A stretch of 64,000 nt of DNA, taken from assembly GCA_023376005.1 (NCBI GenBank), contig CM042152.1:76252012-76316011 (forward strand), in the 5' to 3' direction. A model generated the notes under the pieces. It saw only the letters and a program-made list of their open reading frames with translations. It was not told the origin of the DNA and did no database searches. The stretch's first letter is position 1. Every line of letters starts with the position of its first letter. Made by a program: the position numbers and the translations under genes. The DNA is from Doryteuthis pealeii. Lineage: Eukaryota; Mollusca; Cephalopoda; Myopsida; Loliginidae. Below are positions 54,701 to 64,000 of this stretch, piece by piece.

Positions 54701-55150
54701 CTTACCTCGTCAGAATTAATAACTAGCTGACGACACAGCACAAGGTATGCATCCACATATACCAACGTTGCAAAAATATATATAAATCCTTTTCCGCGTT
54801 TTTTCCCTCTTTCTTTCAAGTTGTCATCAATAGAACTAGCTGTATTTGAAAGCTACGACCTACCCACGCCATGTTGTCATGTTGATTGTTATCGTCGATA
54901 CAATAGTAGCACGATTGCACTTCTTCAGTATTACTCACGTTTTATAGCATAACCGTTTCCCATTCAATTATACTTATAACTCATACTGAATCAAAAATTT
55001 AAAACTGCTTCTACGCTATAAAACTCATAAAAGCTATACTATCCAATGCTTTTATGAGACATTTTTCTGCAAACTTTAGCACTACATTTCTGGGAGTAAT
55101 GGCAACAATTCCTGGAAGTTCGCGCCGGAAGTAAACAGTTGTATGTAGCT
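54700..55150 (-). promoter_or_regulatory. Candidate host promoter and first exon (minus strand)
   Basis: At 55120-55136, GTTCGCGCCGGAAGTAAAC joins an E2F-like TTCGCGCC and an ETS-like CCGGAAGT, an unusual CpG-containing patch in AT-rich DNA. Downstream on the minus strand, ACAACATGGCG (start codon at 54872-54870) is a good Kozak context, but its frame stops after 18 codons unless spliced. GACGAG|GTAAGAAG at about 54706/54705 is a strong donor. Together these look like a housekeeping-type promoter with a 5' exon. The evidence is only short motifs. Confidence 0.3.
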
Positions 55151-55989
55151 AATATATTAATACGCAGACTAATTTCATTTTCTTTTCTTTCTTTCTTTAT
55201 TTGTGGATATAAGTTTTGCGGATGCTATGGACTTTACAGTTTTGAATAGATTATACAAATTAGATATTTCACTTTTTCGATCACTAGAGTTTAAAATAAA
55301 CGTTTTAAGGAGATATTTCTCTAGTTTTTAAAGGATTCTTCAAACATACTCTCTCCACTTTCTTAATTCTAAGTTGTTTTTTTTACGACCAATGATCACG
55401 GGCCTATCCAAAAATTGATACCCATTGATAAAAAAAAAAACTAATTCATTCACAAAAGAACGTTCCAATCAATTTACGTAGATTTTACATAATTAAAAAG
55501 AAAAATATTATGTAAAAATTGTTTTCTTCCATTGTATAAAAAAACTATAGCTGCAAATTATTCTTTCGGCAAAAGCCGGTGGGACTCATGAATTACTGGT
55601 TACAGTTACACCCATATACCGGTACCTACCACATATTAAAAAAAATTTTTAAATGTGTCATATTTGTCCTTATGGGGTGACATATTATTAACCTAAGTAT
55701 ATTCACTACTGAATCTGTTTGAAGTAGAACTCAGCTCCAAATAACCCAGCCTTAATTAGATAATGATTCTAGGGCTGAAAGCTAAACATCCTAAGTAGAA
55801 CCAATGCTCGGGTCTTATACACCCCAGCGAATTTATAATACGCCGCCCCCTGAATCTATGAAACTCTACTACATGACAATCTGCATACATAAAGAAGTAT
55901 TCATATAAAATATGAACCCTCGATCTACTATTTGTCAATTTTCATAAAGTAGTCATTATCATCACGCGCTGACAGCACAGATCCCTACG

Positions 55990-55991
<2 letters not shown>

Positions 55992-56054
<63 letters not shown>
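55992..56054. repeat. (CT)n microsatellite at a LINE 3' end
   Basis: An uninterrupted CT run directly beside the 3' end of the minus-strand LINE fragment at 56056. Confidence 0.95.
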
Positions 56055-56055
<1 letters not shown>

Positions 56056-56057
<2 letters not shown>

Positions 56058-56478
56058 AATCGGTCATCGACCCTAGCTGTTTGATGTAGGTTTTTGCTGG
56101 TCGACCTACACTGGTGTGTCCATGTGTAGGTGTCCACAGGCGAACGTCAATTATGAGTTCGTCTTTGCTTCTCCAGCAGGGTCCAGAATGTTTTGTTCGT
56201 CTTACTTGGATGGTTTTTGAGGATGTGGGTGGCCGTACAGCTGCTTTTTTGTGAGATGCTTCCATGATTTGTTCAAGACTACACCTTCTGTAGTTCCCAT
56301 CTAGCTTTTTCTCTTGGCGTTTCGTTAGAGTCCAAATAGTGCGGCCAGTTTGAAAGAATTCTCGCTTTAGCTTATCATGAAGAATACTAAACCTGTCCTC
56401 GCGGGTACCCCAACAAGAGCCCCGCGCCACCGGGCGTGGGTTTCGGTTGTAGTACGCATCAGTGTTGATCATTAGCAC
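56056..56478 (-). pseudogene. LINE C-terminal fragment
   Basis: Minus-strand frame with TIWTLTKRQEKKLDGNY, KTIQVRRTKHSGPCWRS, ELIIDVRLWTPTHGHTSVG and RPAKTYIKQL, matching 6182-6600. It ends early and meets (GA)n on its coding strand. The first ~30 residues of the frame are unrelated. Dead copy. Confidence 0.8.
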
Positions 56479-57540
56479 TAACTTCGGACATTCTAGTATT
56501 ATTTCCCAATATCACCCTGATTTTTTTTTTTAATGTTTCAACATCATGAAGGCCAGTCGCACAATTATGAAGACGTCAGAAATGTGGTGAATTTTATCAC
56601 TGTTTAAACTTAAAAGTTTTCTAGTTTTTTTTGTAGGGGAATAGATACAAGTATGTGCGCAGAGAAAAAAAAGGGACGAAGCTTTTGAAGAAAGGAAACA
56701 CAACAACCTTTGCTACTACAAGAAATTTACAGCAGGTACTGTAAGCAACCTCAGTACTTTATTTATCAAAAATGAATTAATTCGGCATTAAATGACTCGA
56801 AAAGGGTTGATATGCCGTAAAATAAAACAAACAACAACAAATCGCACAAGAATATACAATAGGTACACACTAGGATGTCCAATTTGCCGTGTCAAATTTA
56901 TCCCCCTTTATTTCATTCATAATTTTCATTATTTCTGTAAGCTGAATTTTTTTTTTAATTATCAGAATTTTTTTTTTTTTTTAATGTTTCTTCTTTTGAA
57001 TGGTCCAAAAAATTTGAAGATAATATTAACTTTTATTCAAGTTTCATTGTTAAATATAAGGTGGGGGGGAATTTGACACAGCAGATTGTACATCACTAGT
57101 ACACACAATGTGTAAAACAAGTAATGCCAATTCAATGTCCAATATTGAAAGTTTAGGTTTGGTTAGGTTAGGTTTAGAATTACAGATAATATGCCTGTTG
57201 AACTTAGTTGTTGTTGAAGTACTGGTAACTCGTTCACACATATGGTCCGGTTCGAATTGTCGTAGGCGATTAGGTTGTCAGCTCTGAGCCTTTTTGGTGG
57301 TAGAGGATGGCATTGCTTTTGATTCCACCTTTAGGTAGTATCATGAAGCTATGCCTTACCCTGTTGGTCGGTGACCTAGTAGCAGAAGAGACCCGTGTTG
57401 GCTGATGCGAAAGGGATGAAGAGGGCAAACCTTTAGGGGTCCTTGCTTTTATAACTGGCCTCACTTGACCACCAGAAGGGTCGTGATTGGGCTATTTAAC
57501 CGTTCGCGCGTGTGTCCAAAATAAATTTCAATAGTTGTTG
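56479..57540. other. Non-coding; small D fragment and GGTTAG-like words
   Basis: Repeat D end at about 56773-56830 (minus). TTTGGTTAGGTTAGGTTTAG lies near 57157-57176. A minus-strand frame at 57270-57464 is open but unrecognised. Confidence 0.35.
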
Positions 57541-57834
57541 TTGTTTGGTTGGATTTTGCGGCATGTCAACCCTTGTTGCTATTAGGTTGGGGATTGTCCC
57601 ATCTTATAAGTGCTATGGCTTGACATGACCAGCCGATTGATCGGAAGGGGCCTTTCCGACCGCCTATCTAGCCAAAGTAAAGTATTACATACCAGGAACT
57701 GCTCAGCCACCATGATTCGTCCTTAAGAATCACGAGTCGCTACCCATGGCCAAGAGGTGGGTTCCACTAGGGGATTTTACCCCTTTGCAAAGGTGCAGTC
57801 GGTGTATTCTACAACCCCAGACGACAGGCCGAAC
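57541..57834 (+). repeat. Repeat family D, internally deleted copy
   Basis: GGATTTTGCGGCATGTCAACC joins directly to the 3' part with GGCTTGACATGACCAGCCGA and GCAAAGGTGCAGTCGG; the middle block present at 1770-1960 is missing. Confidence 0.7.
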
Positions 57835-58203
57835 ACTTTGTTTGTTCATGGAGCACGTTATACTATTAACCTATGGTGATTGATGTGGTGGTGTTTGATG
57901 TCAATGTTCAATAAAAGTGTTCAAACATTTAAAGACCATAAATAAATCAAGCAAAATGGCATAGAAGACAAAACTCTGGATTAAACAAACAAAATTGTAT
58001 TAACAGAAGTTTACAACAGGTAGCATTGAATACTGGGCGAGGTTCCGCCAAAGTTCCTTTTTTTAAAGTTCAAATGTAAAATGTAAGCTGGTATTTCACA
58101 GTTCAAAATTGAGAAAGAAAAGGTGAAAGTTTAAAGTCAACTTAAAAGCAGTCAGGCATAAGTTGAATGAATATAAGGTTTATCTCCGAAAGCATAGGTT
58201 ATT

Positions 58204-58251
<48 letters not shown>

Positions 58252-59150
58252 CCTTCAGCGTGTAAGCGAATGTTCTTAAAAAGGGTGACGTGAATTCCCT
58301 TAGGCAAATGAGATCTTTCTGGTTAGGATCCGAAAGTTCTGTTATTTATAAGAAATGAGTAGGCTCCAAATTGGGGTCTAGTTGATAAATTTTCTTATTA
58401 GGCGGGAACGCCTCTGATTGGTTGAATTTTACGAATTTTATTTTAGATTTTATTTTTACTAAGGTTGCGCGATCCATATGTGCAAACTACTTATTTTTGC
58501 CATTCGACTTCCGTCTGTTGAAGCGATAACTTCCGACTCACCACAGAAGGCTCGCCACAAACCTGTTTGGAACATATGTATTGTGTTACTTTATTGTTAC
58601 ATGTTATGTATATTCAGAATCGTAATTAGCAGTCGGGGTACCGGGGGACCCTGTCCCAACTTAAATCTTTACCTCTTGTAATATTTTTAAAGGGTTTTAT
58701 TTTAACAAAAGACAAAAAATAAAGAAATACAAGAAAGAAAAAACTATCAAAGCAAGGTACTGGTAATTTTAAATGTATTTGCCACTAACAATGTTGGCGG
58801 TCTTTGATAATTTAAGGTCAAATCCTAAATTTCGTTTGGCACCCTCAAAATACTTATCTCTGCTACGGTCCTGATATTAGACATATGTGCATTGTTCATG
58901 CAAGTTAGCTGTTTGTCTTTCTTGCCGAATGTTCAGCGTTAGTGTATCTATGGATGTACAAACGGATTATAAATACTTAGTGTTGGTTATAAAATAATAC
59001 CCACTATTCTTATACATGCATGGAATTTAAGGAAAATGTTACACTCCAAGTTAAATTCATGACTCTTTTGTCAAGTTAAAAAAAATAGGACAATACACGG
59101 CCACACAAAACATCGACTGACTGCATACCCTACTGACGGTGGGGACATGA
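57835..59150. other. Non-coding with (GA)n
   Basis: GA run at about 58207-58249. GCGGGAACGCCTCTGATTGG near 58400 resembles GCGCGAACGCAC near 63690, so the two areas may be remnants of one family. No gene. Confidence 0.35.
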
Positions 59151-59287
59151 CTAATTAGAAGGCACCATAATCAGTGCCCGTAAAGTACGTAAATAAACTG
59201 GATGATTTATCTCGTTCTCTCTTCTTTTTTCTTTTTTTTCTTTCTCGACAGCCAGAGCCGACAAAATCACCCGGCTAGGCTTCGGGT

Positions 59288-59682
59288 TGTAAGAATGGTT
59301 CAAAGTTATATATACTTTGAATATACAACTCCGACGAAGGTTGACAGACAAAACATTTAATATAGTACAGCACATGGATATGACAAGATACAAAATACAT
59401 AAGTAAGAGAAGTTACATGTAGAAAGATAACATATAAAAGCCACAGACATGAGACTAGGGATGGTCCATGCTGTGAAGAACTTACAGTAATGTAAGTGGG
59501 GCCAAAAGCCCCAACGAGAAGGGATAAACCGTGACTAGCCCATGTGTCTCGTGGTTACTGGAACAGGAAAAGAGGCCGAAAGGGTTTGAACCCGGCGCTT
59601 AAATACTATAGCCCCCTAGCGGGCACCAGCAAACTAAACCGGGCAGACAATTCTCCCAGGCAAATACGGAACTAACGCTACA
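59288..59682 (-). mobile_element. Solo LTR, family B
   Basis: Minus strand: TGTAGCGTTAG start and CTTACA end, matching 62935-63355 across CCTGGGAGAATTGTC, GGTTACTGGAACAGG-inverse and AACCTTCGTCGGAGTT. The flanks GGGT and GGGG give at best 3 of 4 as a duplication. No internal genes. Confidence 0.7.
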
Positions 59683-59784
59683 GGGGCTAGCCACATACCA
59701 TAAACATGCATGACGGACGCTTAACGGAACCATTTATAAACCCCTCACGTATTGAAGTCAGTCAGTCAGTCAGTATACTGTAGG

Positions 59785-60035
59785 TTTGAACAACAGCAAC
59801 TGGCTAAGCACAACTGAAATAGGCCCAAGACAGCTGATATTTATGGAACTCAAGAATAGTCCATTCATGTATTTGGGTGATTCCATTCCTTGAGTCCTGA
59901 TTGGCTGCTTGGTTTCTATGATGTTATGAGGCTTGATAAATACCCTGGCATTCTGCAGTAGGACTGCAACAAGATTAGATCCGTATTCAGTTGCCTTGTT
60001 TTACCAATTCAACGGTAATTGGAAATTAGCATGAT
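59785..60035 (+). repeat. LTR-like repeat family O, copy 3
   Basis: TGAGTCCTGATTGGCTGCTTGG (inverted CCAAT), TTGATAAATACCC (TATA-like), and end CAACGGTAATTGG. Confidence 0.45.
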
Positions 60036-60104
60036 TATTCTACATCACGCAGTACCACCAGTTAGTACTTACGATCGTTCTCAAATTTGTGGCTCAACAG
60101 TTCT

Positions 60105-60191
<87 letters not shown>

Positions 60192-60365
60192 TGTAAATAG
60201 AAGGAAAATGGGCAAGAAATGAACAACTCAAAACAAGTCAAAGGATGAAATCATTTCGTCCGAATTCACACGGACGTCCCTTGACTTGTTTTGAGTTGTT
60301 CATTTCTTGCCCACTTTCCTTCTATCTACAGCATATCGTCGGATCCTAAACCCATCCATCCTACC

Positions 60366-60414
<49 letters not shown>
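60105..60414 (+). mobile_element. Hairpin element between (TA)n arrays, ribozyme core lost
   Basis: (CT)n/(TA)n at 60105-60189 on the left and (AT)n at about 60369-60414 on the right. The hairpin is 60190-60332, arms ~54 bp. The loop, read on the minus strand, shows stem II GUCCG/CGGAC, GAAA and stem III AUGA/UCAU, but the CUGANGA strand is replaced by GGGAC. The tail AUAUCGUCGGAUCC resembles the TTGTCGGATT tail of the family. Confidence 0.6.
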
Positions 60415-60416
<2 letters not shown>

Positions 60417-60838
60417 TCTCCTGTATTACTATGCACGAATATAACAAAAAACGACTCTTTGAGTGACCTGTTTTAATTGCACTACTAAATCGGTTAAGGG
60501 TATAATAGTTCATCATCTAACCAATTTCTTTAAACGTATCTCATTTGCAGCGGACGAGCTGCAAACGGAAGGTTGTCTTGGTAATGTTTGTCGTTTTGTA
60601 AACCACAATTTAACTTTATCATTTTTAGTATAGATAGAACAATCTCGGATACTTTGTAGGTTAAGCCGGTGTGTAGTATAATATATCCTAGTGTGGATAT
60701 ACTTACAAAAACAATTCCCGACAAATTAACAAGAACAATGTTATTGTTTGACAAACGTTGAAAAAGATACTGATACTCTTGTTCTATTTATCAAATGTAA
60801 ACCTGTCGTGACGTCATGCAAATGTGTTGAGTTGAGAC

Positions 60839-61303
60839 TGTAAGGTTCAAGGTTATAATATAAATTATAACTGGTTGAAACAAACAACTCCGACACGGGG
60901 TGTTACACATAACATGGACTTTAATACAAGCACATGGAAATGATACATATAATAGAAATACAGAGAATATGTAAAAAAGGACACATTCATGAATAGAGAT
61001 ACAATAAGGAGGTATACAAGAGATACCTAAATGTACATATAGAAGTAAGGGATAGTTATGGAGAGTCCATAGGGCAATGTCACTTACTAGCGTTGCGTTG
61101 AGGGCCGAAGCCCCCACCCGAGAAGGGTGTAGACATAAAAGTCTAACCCATGTGTGTGAGGTGCCGCAGAAGAAGAAGAAGAAAAGGATTCGAATCTGGC
61201 GCTTGCCTGCTTAAATAGCAAAACACCTGGTGATAAGAAACGAGAATCCAGAGGGAAGATAACTCTTCCAGGCAAGGGAAGACAACCCAACAAAACGTTA
61301 ACC
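60839..61303 (-). mobile_element. LTR, family A
   Basis: Minus strand: TGGTTAACG start, CACCCTTCTCGG and GGGGCTTCGGCCC, TGTCGGAGTTGTTTGTTTC, and end TTATAACCTTGAACCTTACA. Same family as 21545-21824. The sequence after its 3' end is not a PBS, so it is a solo or 3' LTR. No clear target duplication. Confidence 0.65.
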
Positions 61304-61399
61304 ATTTAAAAGAGATCTTCTCGCTAAAATTTCTTAGATTGAAAACTCTTGAATATGTTTTATCATAAAGTCTATTTACGTGGGAGATTAAAAAATCAC

Positions 61400-61690
61400 C
61401 TTGTTTTATGGAAGCCGAGCTCATCTTGGAGGATTTGAAAGTAAAAACCATGACTAATCTGCAGAAAAAAGCTACCTCGTCAATGATAACTCGACGGTTC
61501 GCCATAACCATCTCTTGAGCTTGCTGAATCTTCTTATTTCTGGTGTAGGTTGACGGGCGTCCTGGTGCCAAGATGTGCGTCACGCATGTCCAGCCACTTT
61601 TAAACTTCTCTATCCACTAACACATGTTTTTTACTCAGGAGAGCACAATCTCCGTATTGTATTTTAAAAAAAAAACCTCCAATAAATTTC
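61400..61690 (-). pseudogene. Mariner-like transposase N-terminal fragment
   Basis: Minus-strand pieces in order: QYGDCALLS, WIEKFKSGW, THILAPGRPSTYTRN, ANRRVIIDEVAFF, then after a frame change QISHGFYFQILQDELGFHKTR. This is the paired helix-turn-helix N-terminus of mariner-type transposases. The catalytic D,D domain is absent. It is truncated near the family A LTR. Confidence 0.7.
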
Positions 61691-62934
61691 AGCCACTGAC
61701 AGTTGAACAGTTAAACAACCTTTAATCAGAACACAGCTTCCAATCTTCATATCGCATGACCTCTGGGGTTTGTAGAGGGTTATGAGATGTTTTCAAAAAT
61801 ATAGGAATGACGATAAAATAATAATACACAGTTTAGGCAGAAAATACGGAGAAATGATAAAAACCAAGCATGTATTTATATAATAACAAATAAATTTATT
61901 CGGAGAATAAATTCGTAATTAACAACAAATATGTGAATGTTCAATGTTCAATGTAAAAGTTCGTGTGTAGAGTTTAGAAAAGTTCGTCAAGAAATGTGTA
62001 ATGTCACAATGCAAATGTGTATGCAGATTCGTCAAAGTTCGATAGGAAGAGTTTTTTTAAATTTTGAGGGATAAAGATAGTTTGAATTGCTTCCCTTTGA
62101 GCGCTTGGTCCCTATGCTGCTGCTGATTGAGAGAAAGGGTATTTAAGGCCCAGTTAACCCTTGAACAGCTTCTTTGTACAAGGACACCAGCTGCAGTGTA
62201 GTTCGCACCCAGTTCGATTTTCCTCAGCCGCGTTCCAGTTTTTGACCCCGCAAAGAGCCTGCGTTCGGAGAAAAGGGTTTGGCAGATTCCTTTCAAAGAA
62301 AGTATCATCTACCGAAGAGCAGAGGTTTTGAGTCCCAGTGAGACTCAGTTGGTTTCTTCGACAAAGAATAAGAGAAAGAATTTGTCTACCGAGATATTTC
62401 GTCGGACTTTGCAGATTCCTTTCCGAAAAGTCTCTTCCACTAAAGAGCAGAGGTTTGAGTCTCTGAGAGACTGTATGAAAACTTTGTCCCTCAGAACTAT
62501 TACTCTCATTTAAGAACTTTATTTAGTAGCCTAGAGGCTATAAAGTCAGTCAGGTGACTGGACAAAATTGAAAAAAGGGAAAAAGAAAAAAAAATAAGAA
62601 AGGAAAAAGTGATTTTATATTTTTACTTTTATTATTTTGTTTTCCTTTAATTACTTAGTTTTTTTTTTTGTTTTTTGTTTTTTTATTCAATTATAATTTG
62701 TTATTTTTGTTACTTAGAAGTCTTTAGACTTCAGCAAGAGGAATGATCTTGCATGGCTCCCTTAGCTAATAAATTGTTTCATTTTAGGCTTACAGCAGTT
62801 ATTTTTGTTATTTTTTCAGTGACCACTTTGGTTATATTTATTTTTTTGTTTTAAAGTCGGGGCCCTGTTACGATATAGGGTCATTATTTTATTCCGAGGA
62901 GTCGACTCTCCGGTTTAAAAATCCCGAAAGAGTG
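61691..62934. other. Unclassified, with a 129-bp tandem duplication
   Basis: GCAGATTCCTTTC begins units at 62283 and 62411, each with AGAGCAGAGGTTT and GAGTC...GAGACT. GGGTATTTAAGG at about 62137 is TATA-like. It may be LTR-derived. The word CTTCCAATCTTCATATCGCATG near 61738 recurs at 63976-63997. Confidence 0.4.
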
Positions 62935-63355
62935 TGTAACGTTGGTGCAAAGTTATACATACTTTGATATACAAAACTCCGACGAAGGTTAACAGACAAA
63001 ACATTTAATATAATACAGCACATGGATAAGTCGAGATACAAAGTAAAAGGTAAAAAGAGTTACATATATAAAGATGAAGACACATTCATGAATGGTACAA
63101 GATATACAAAAAGTGCAGGCATGAGACTAAGGATAGTCCATGCTGTAAAGAACTTACAGTAATGTAAGGGGGGGCGGAGCCCCAACGAGAGGGGTTAGAT
63201 AAAATCTACCCCATGTGGCTCGTAGTTACTGGAACAGGAAAAGAGAGGCCGAAAAGGTTTGAACCCAGCGCTTAAATACTATAGCACCCTAGCGGGCACC
63301 AGCAAACTAAACTGGGCAGACAATTCTCCCAGGCAAATACCAAACCAACGCTACA
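62935..63355 (-). mobile_element. Solo LTR, family B, with 4-bp target duplication
   Basis: Minus strand: starts TGTAGCGTTGGTTTGG and ends CACCAACGTTACA (TG...CA). AGTG lies on both sides (62931-62934 and 63356-63359). 421 bp. It contains CGAGCCACATGGGG and a GGGGCTCCGCCCC block similar in position to the family A block, so the families may be related. Confidence 0.8.
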
Positions 63356-63359
63356 AGTG

Positions 63360-64000
63360 TAATGTTTACAATGTAAAATATGTATGCAGAATTGGAATTG
63401 ACAAAATGGAAAATTAAAGTTTGTTGGTGAATAATACGAACTGTGAAACGGATTCCTGGTGTTGAACGAGGTGATACGATGAATGGTAAATAGTAGTAAT
63501 CTCTGACTCAGAGAATATTTGTTTGTTTGGGTGTTGGTGAGTCGTTCACTCGGACATCTGTTTCTTGTTGGTGTCGTCTCGGAGCGGCGTGTAATCTCTT
63601 TGTCAGTTAAAATGGTATCTGTCTGAATGTTGATTTTTTTCTCTTTTTAAATAATTCTAAATAGGATCGGATGGTAATTAATTTTTTAGGCGCGAACGCA
63701 CGGACGTAGTTGAAGACATTGCTAATCTAACCAATCGAACTCTGACTTTTGTATAAACATTTGTTTTAATCTCTTTTCCTTAAGTTTGGGAAAAGGATTG
63801 TGTTCGTGTGTTTTTTTTTATCTCTTTTCCTTAAGTTTGGGAAAAGAAATGTGTTTATGTGTTTTTATCCTTATTTGGGTATGAAATATAGGATTGTATT
63901 CTATAGGTTAATATAGAACTCTAAAAGGCCAATCTATGATTTGAAACCGTTAAACCGCCTTTAATCCGACCACATCTTCCAATCTTCATATCGCATGTCC
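63360..64000. other. Non-coding, partly repeated
   Basis: ATCTCTTTTCCTTAAGTTTGGG occurs twice at about 63770-63791 and 63820-63841. The end matches 61700-61780. No gene. Confidence 0.4.

Noticed and set aside
56056..56478. First ~30 residues of the minus-strand frame as part of the LINE protein
   Set aside because: MINTDAYYNRNPRP-type text has no match in the other LINE copies. It is read-through from flanking DNA.

Overview
The window is eukaryotic, AT-rich and made mostly of interspersed repeats: LINE fragments, several tRNA-derived SINE families, DNA-transposon MITEs, solo LTRs and very many long (TA)n, (GA)n and (GATA)n microsatellites. No complete host gene can be supported. The LINE type, the SINE density and the microsatellite load suggest a lophotrochozoan, most likely a mollusc and perhaps a cephalopod. 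That is an inference from repeat content only.

Layout. 0-10 kb holds two minus-strand LINE 3' fragments (1-450 and 6182-7385), dispersed repeats, a tandem duplication, a perfect hairpin and two long T-rich arrays. A small minus-strand candidate coding exon lies at 9969-10167. 11-21.2 kb is rich in microsatellites and palindromes, with SINE-A copies and a cluster of hammerhead-ribozyme-bearing elements. 21.5-32 kb holds an LTR with primer-binding site, a piggyBac-like MITE, three SINE families, a 29-bp satellite and a Mutator-like foldback. 32-38 kb holds an inverted duplication, a 35-bp satellite and more hammerheads. 38-44 kb is low-complexity DNA, a second piggyBac-like MITE and two hammerhead elements. 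44-52 kb holds three copies of one hAT-type MITE, each with a perfect 8-bp target duplication, among SINEs and a broken LINE. 52-55.7 kb is the least repetitive part and contains a promoter-like patch. 55.7-64 kb holds a LINE fragment, a hairpin element, two LTR families and a mariner-like transposase fragment.

The most notable signal is a set of about fifteen hammerhead-ribozyme (HHR) motifs, usually in palindromic elements with microsatellite on both sides. The best pair lies in the two arms of one 430-bp palindrome (13764-14193), where each arm carries the same canonical type I hammerhead facing outward. Five elements share a 3' tail containing TCGGAT, four of them in the form TTGTCGGATT, followed by simple repeat. 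Hammerheads in Penelope-like retroelements and related non-autonomous elements are established knowledge. The divergent twin-ribozyme, microsatellite-bounded form seen here is the best candidate for something under-described. The functional picture is one of mobile elements inserting into one another: hAT into LINE and next to a SINE, SINE into SINE, and retroposon into SINE. Several insertions are datable by intact target-site duplications.
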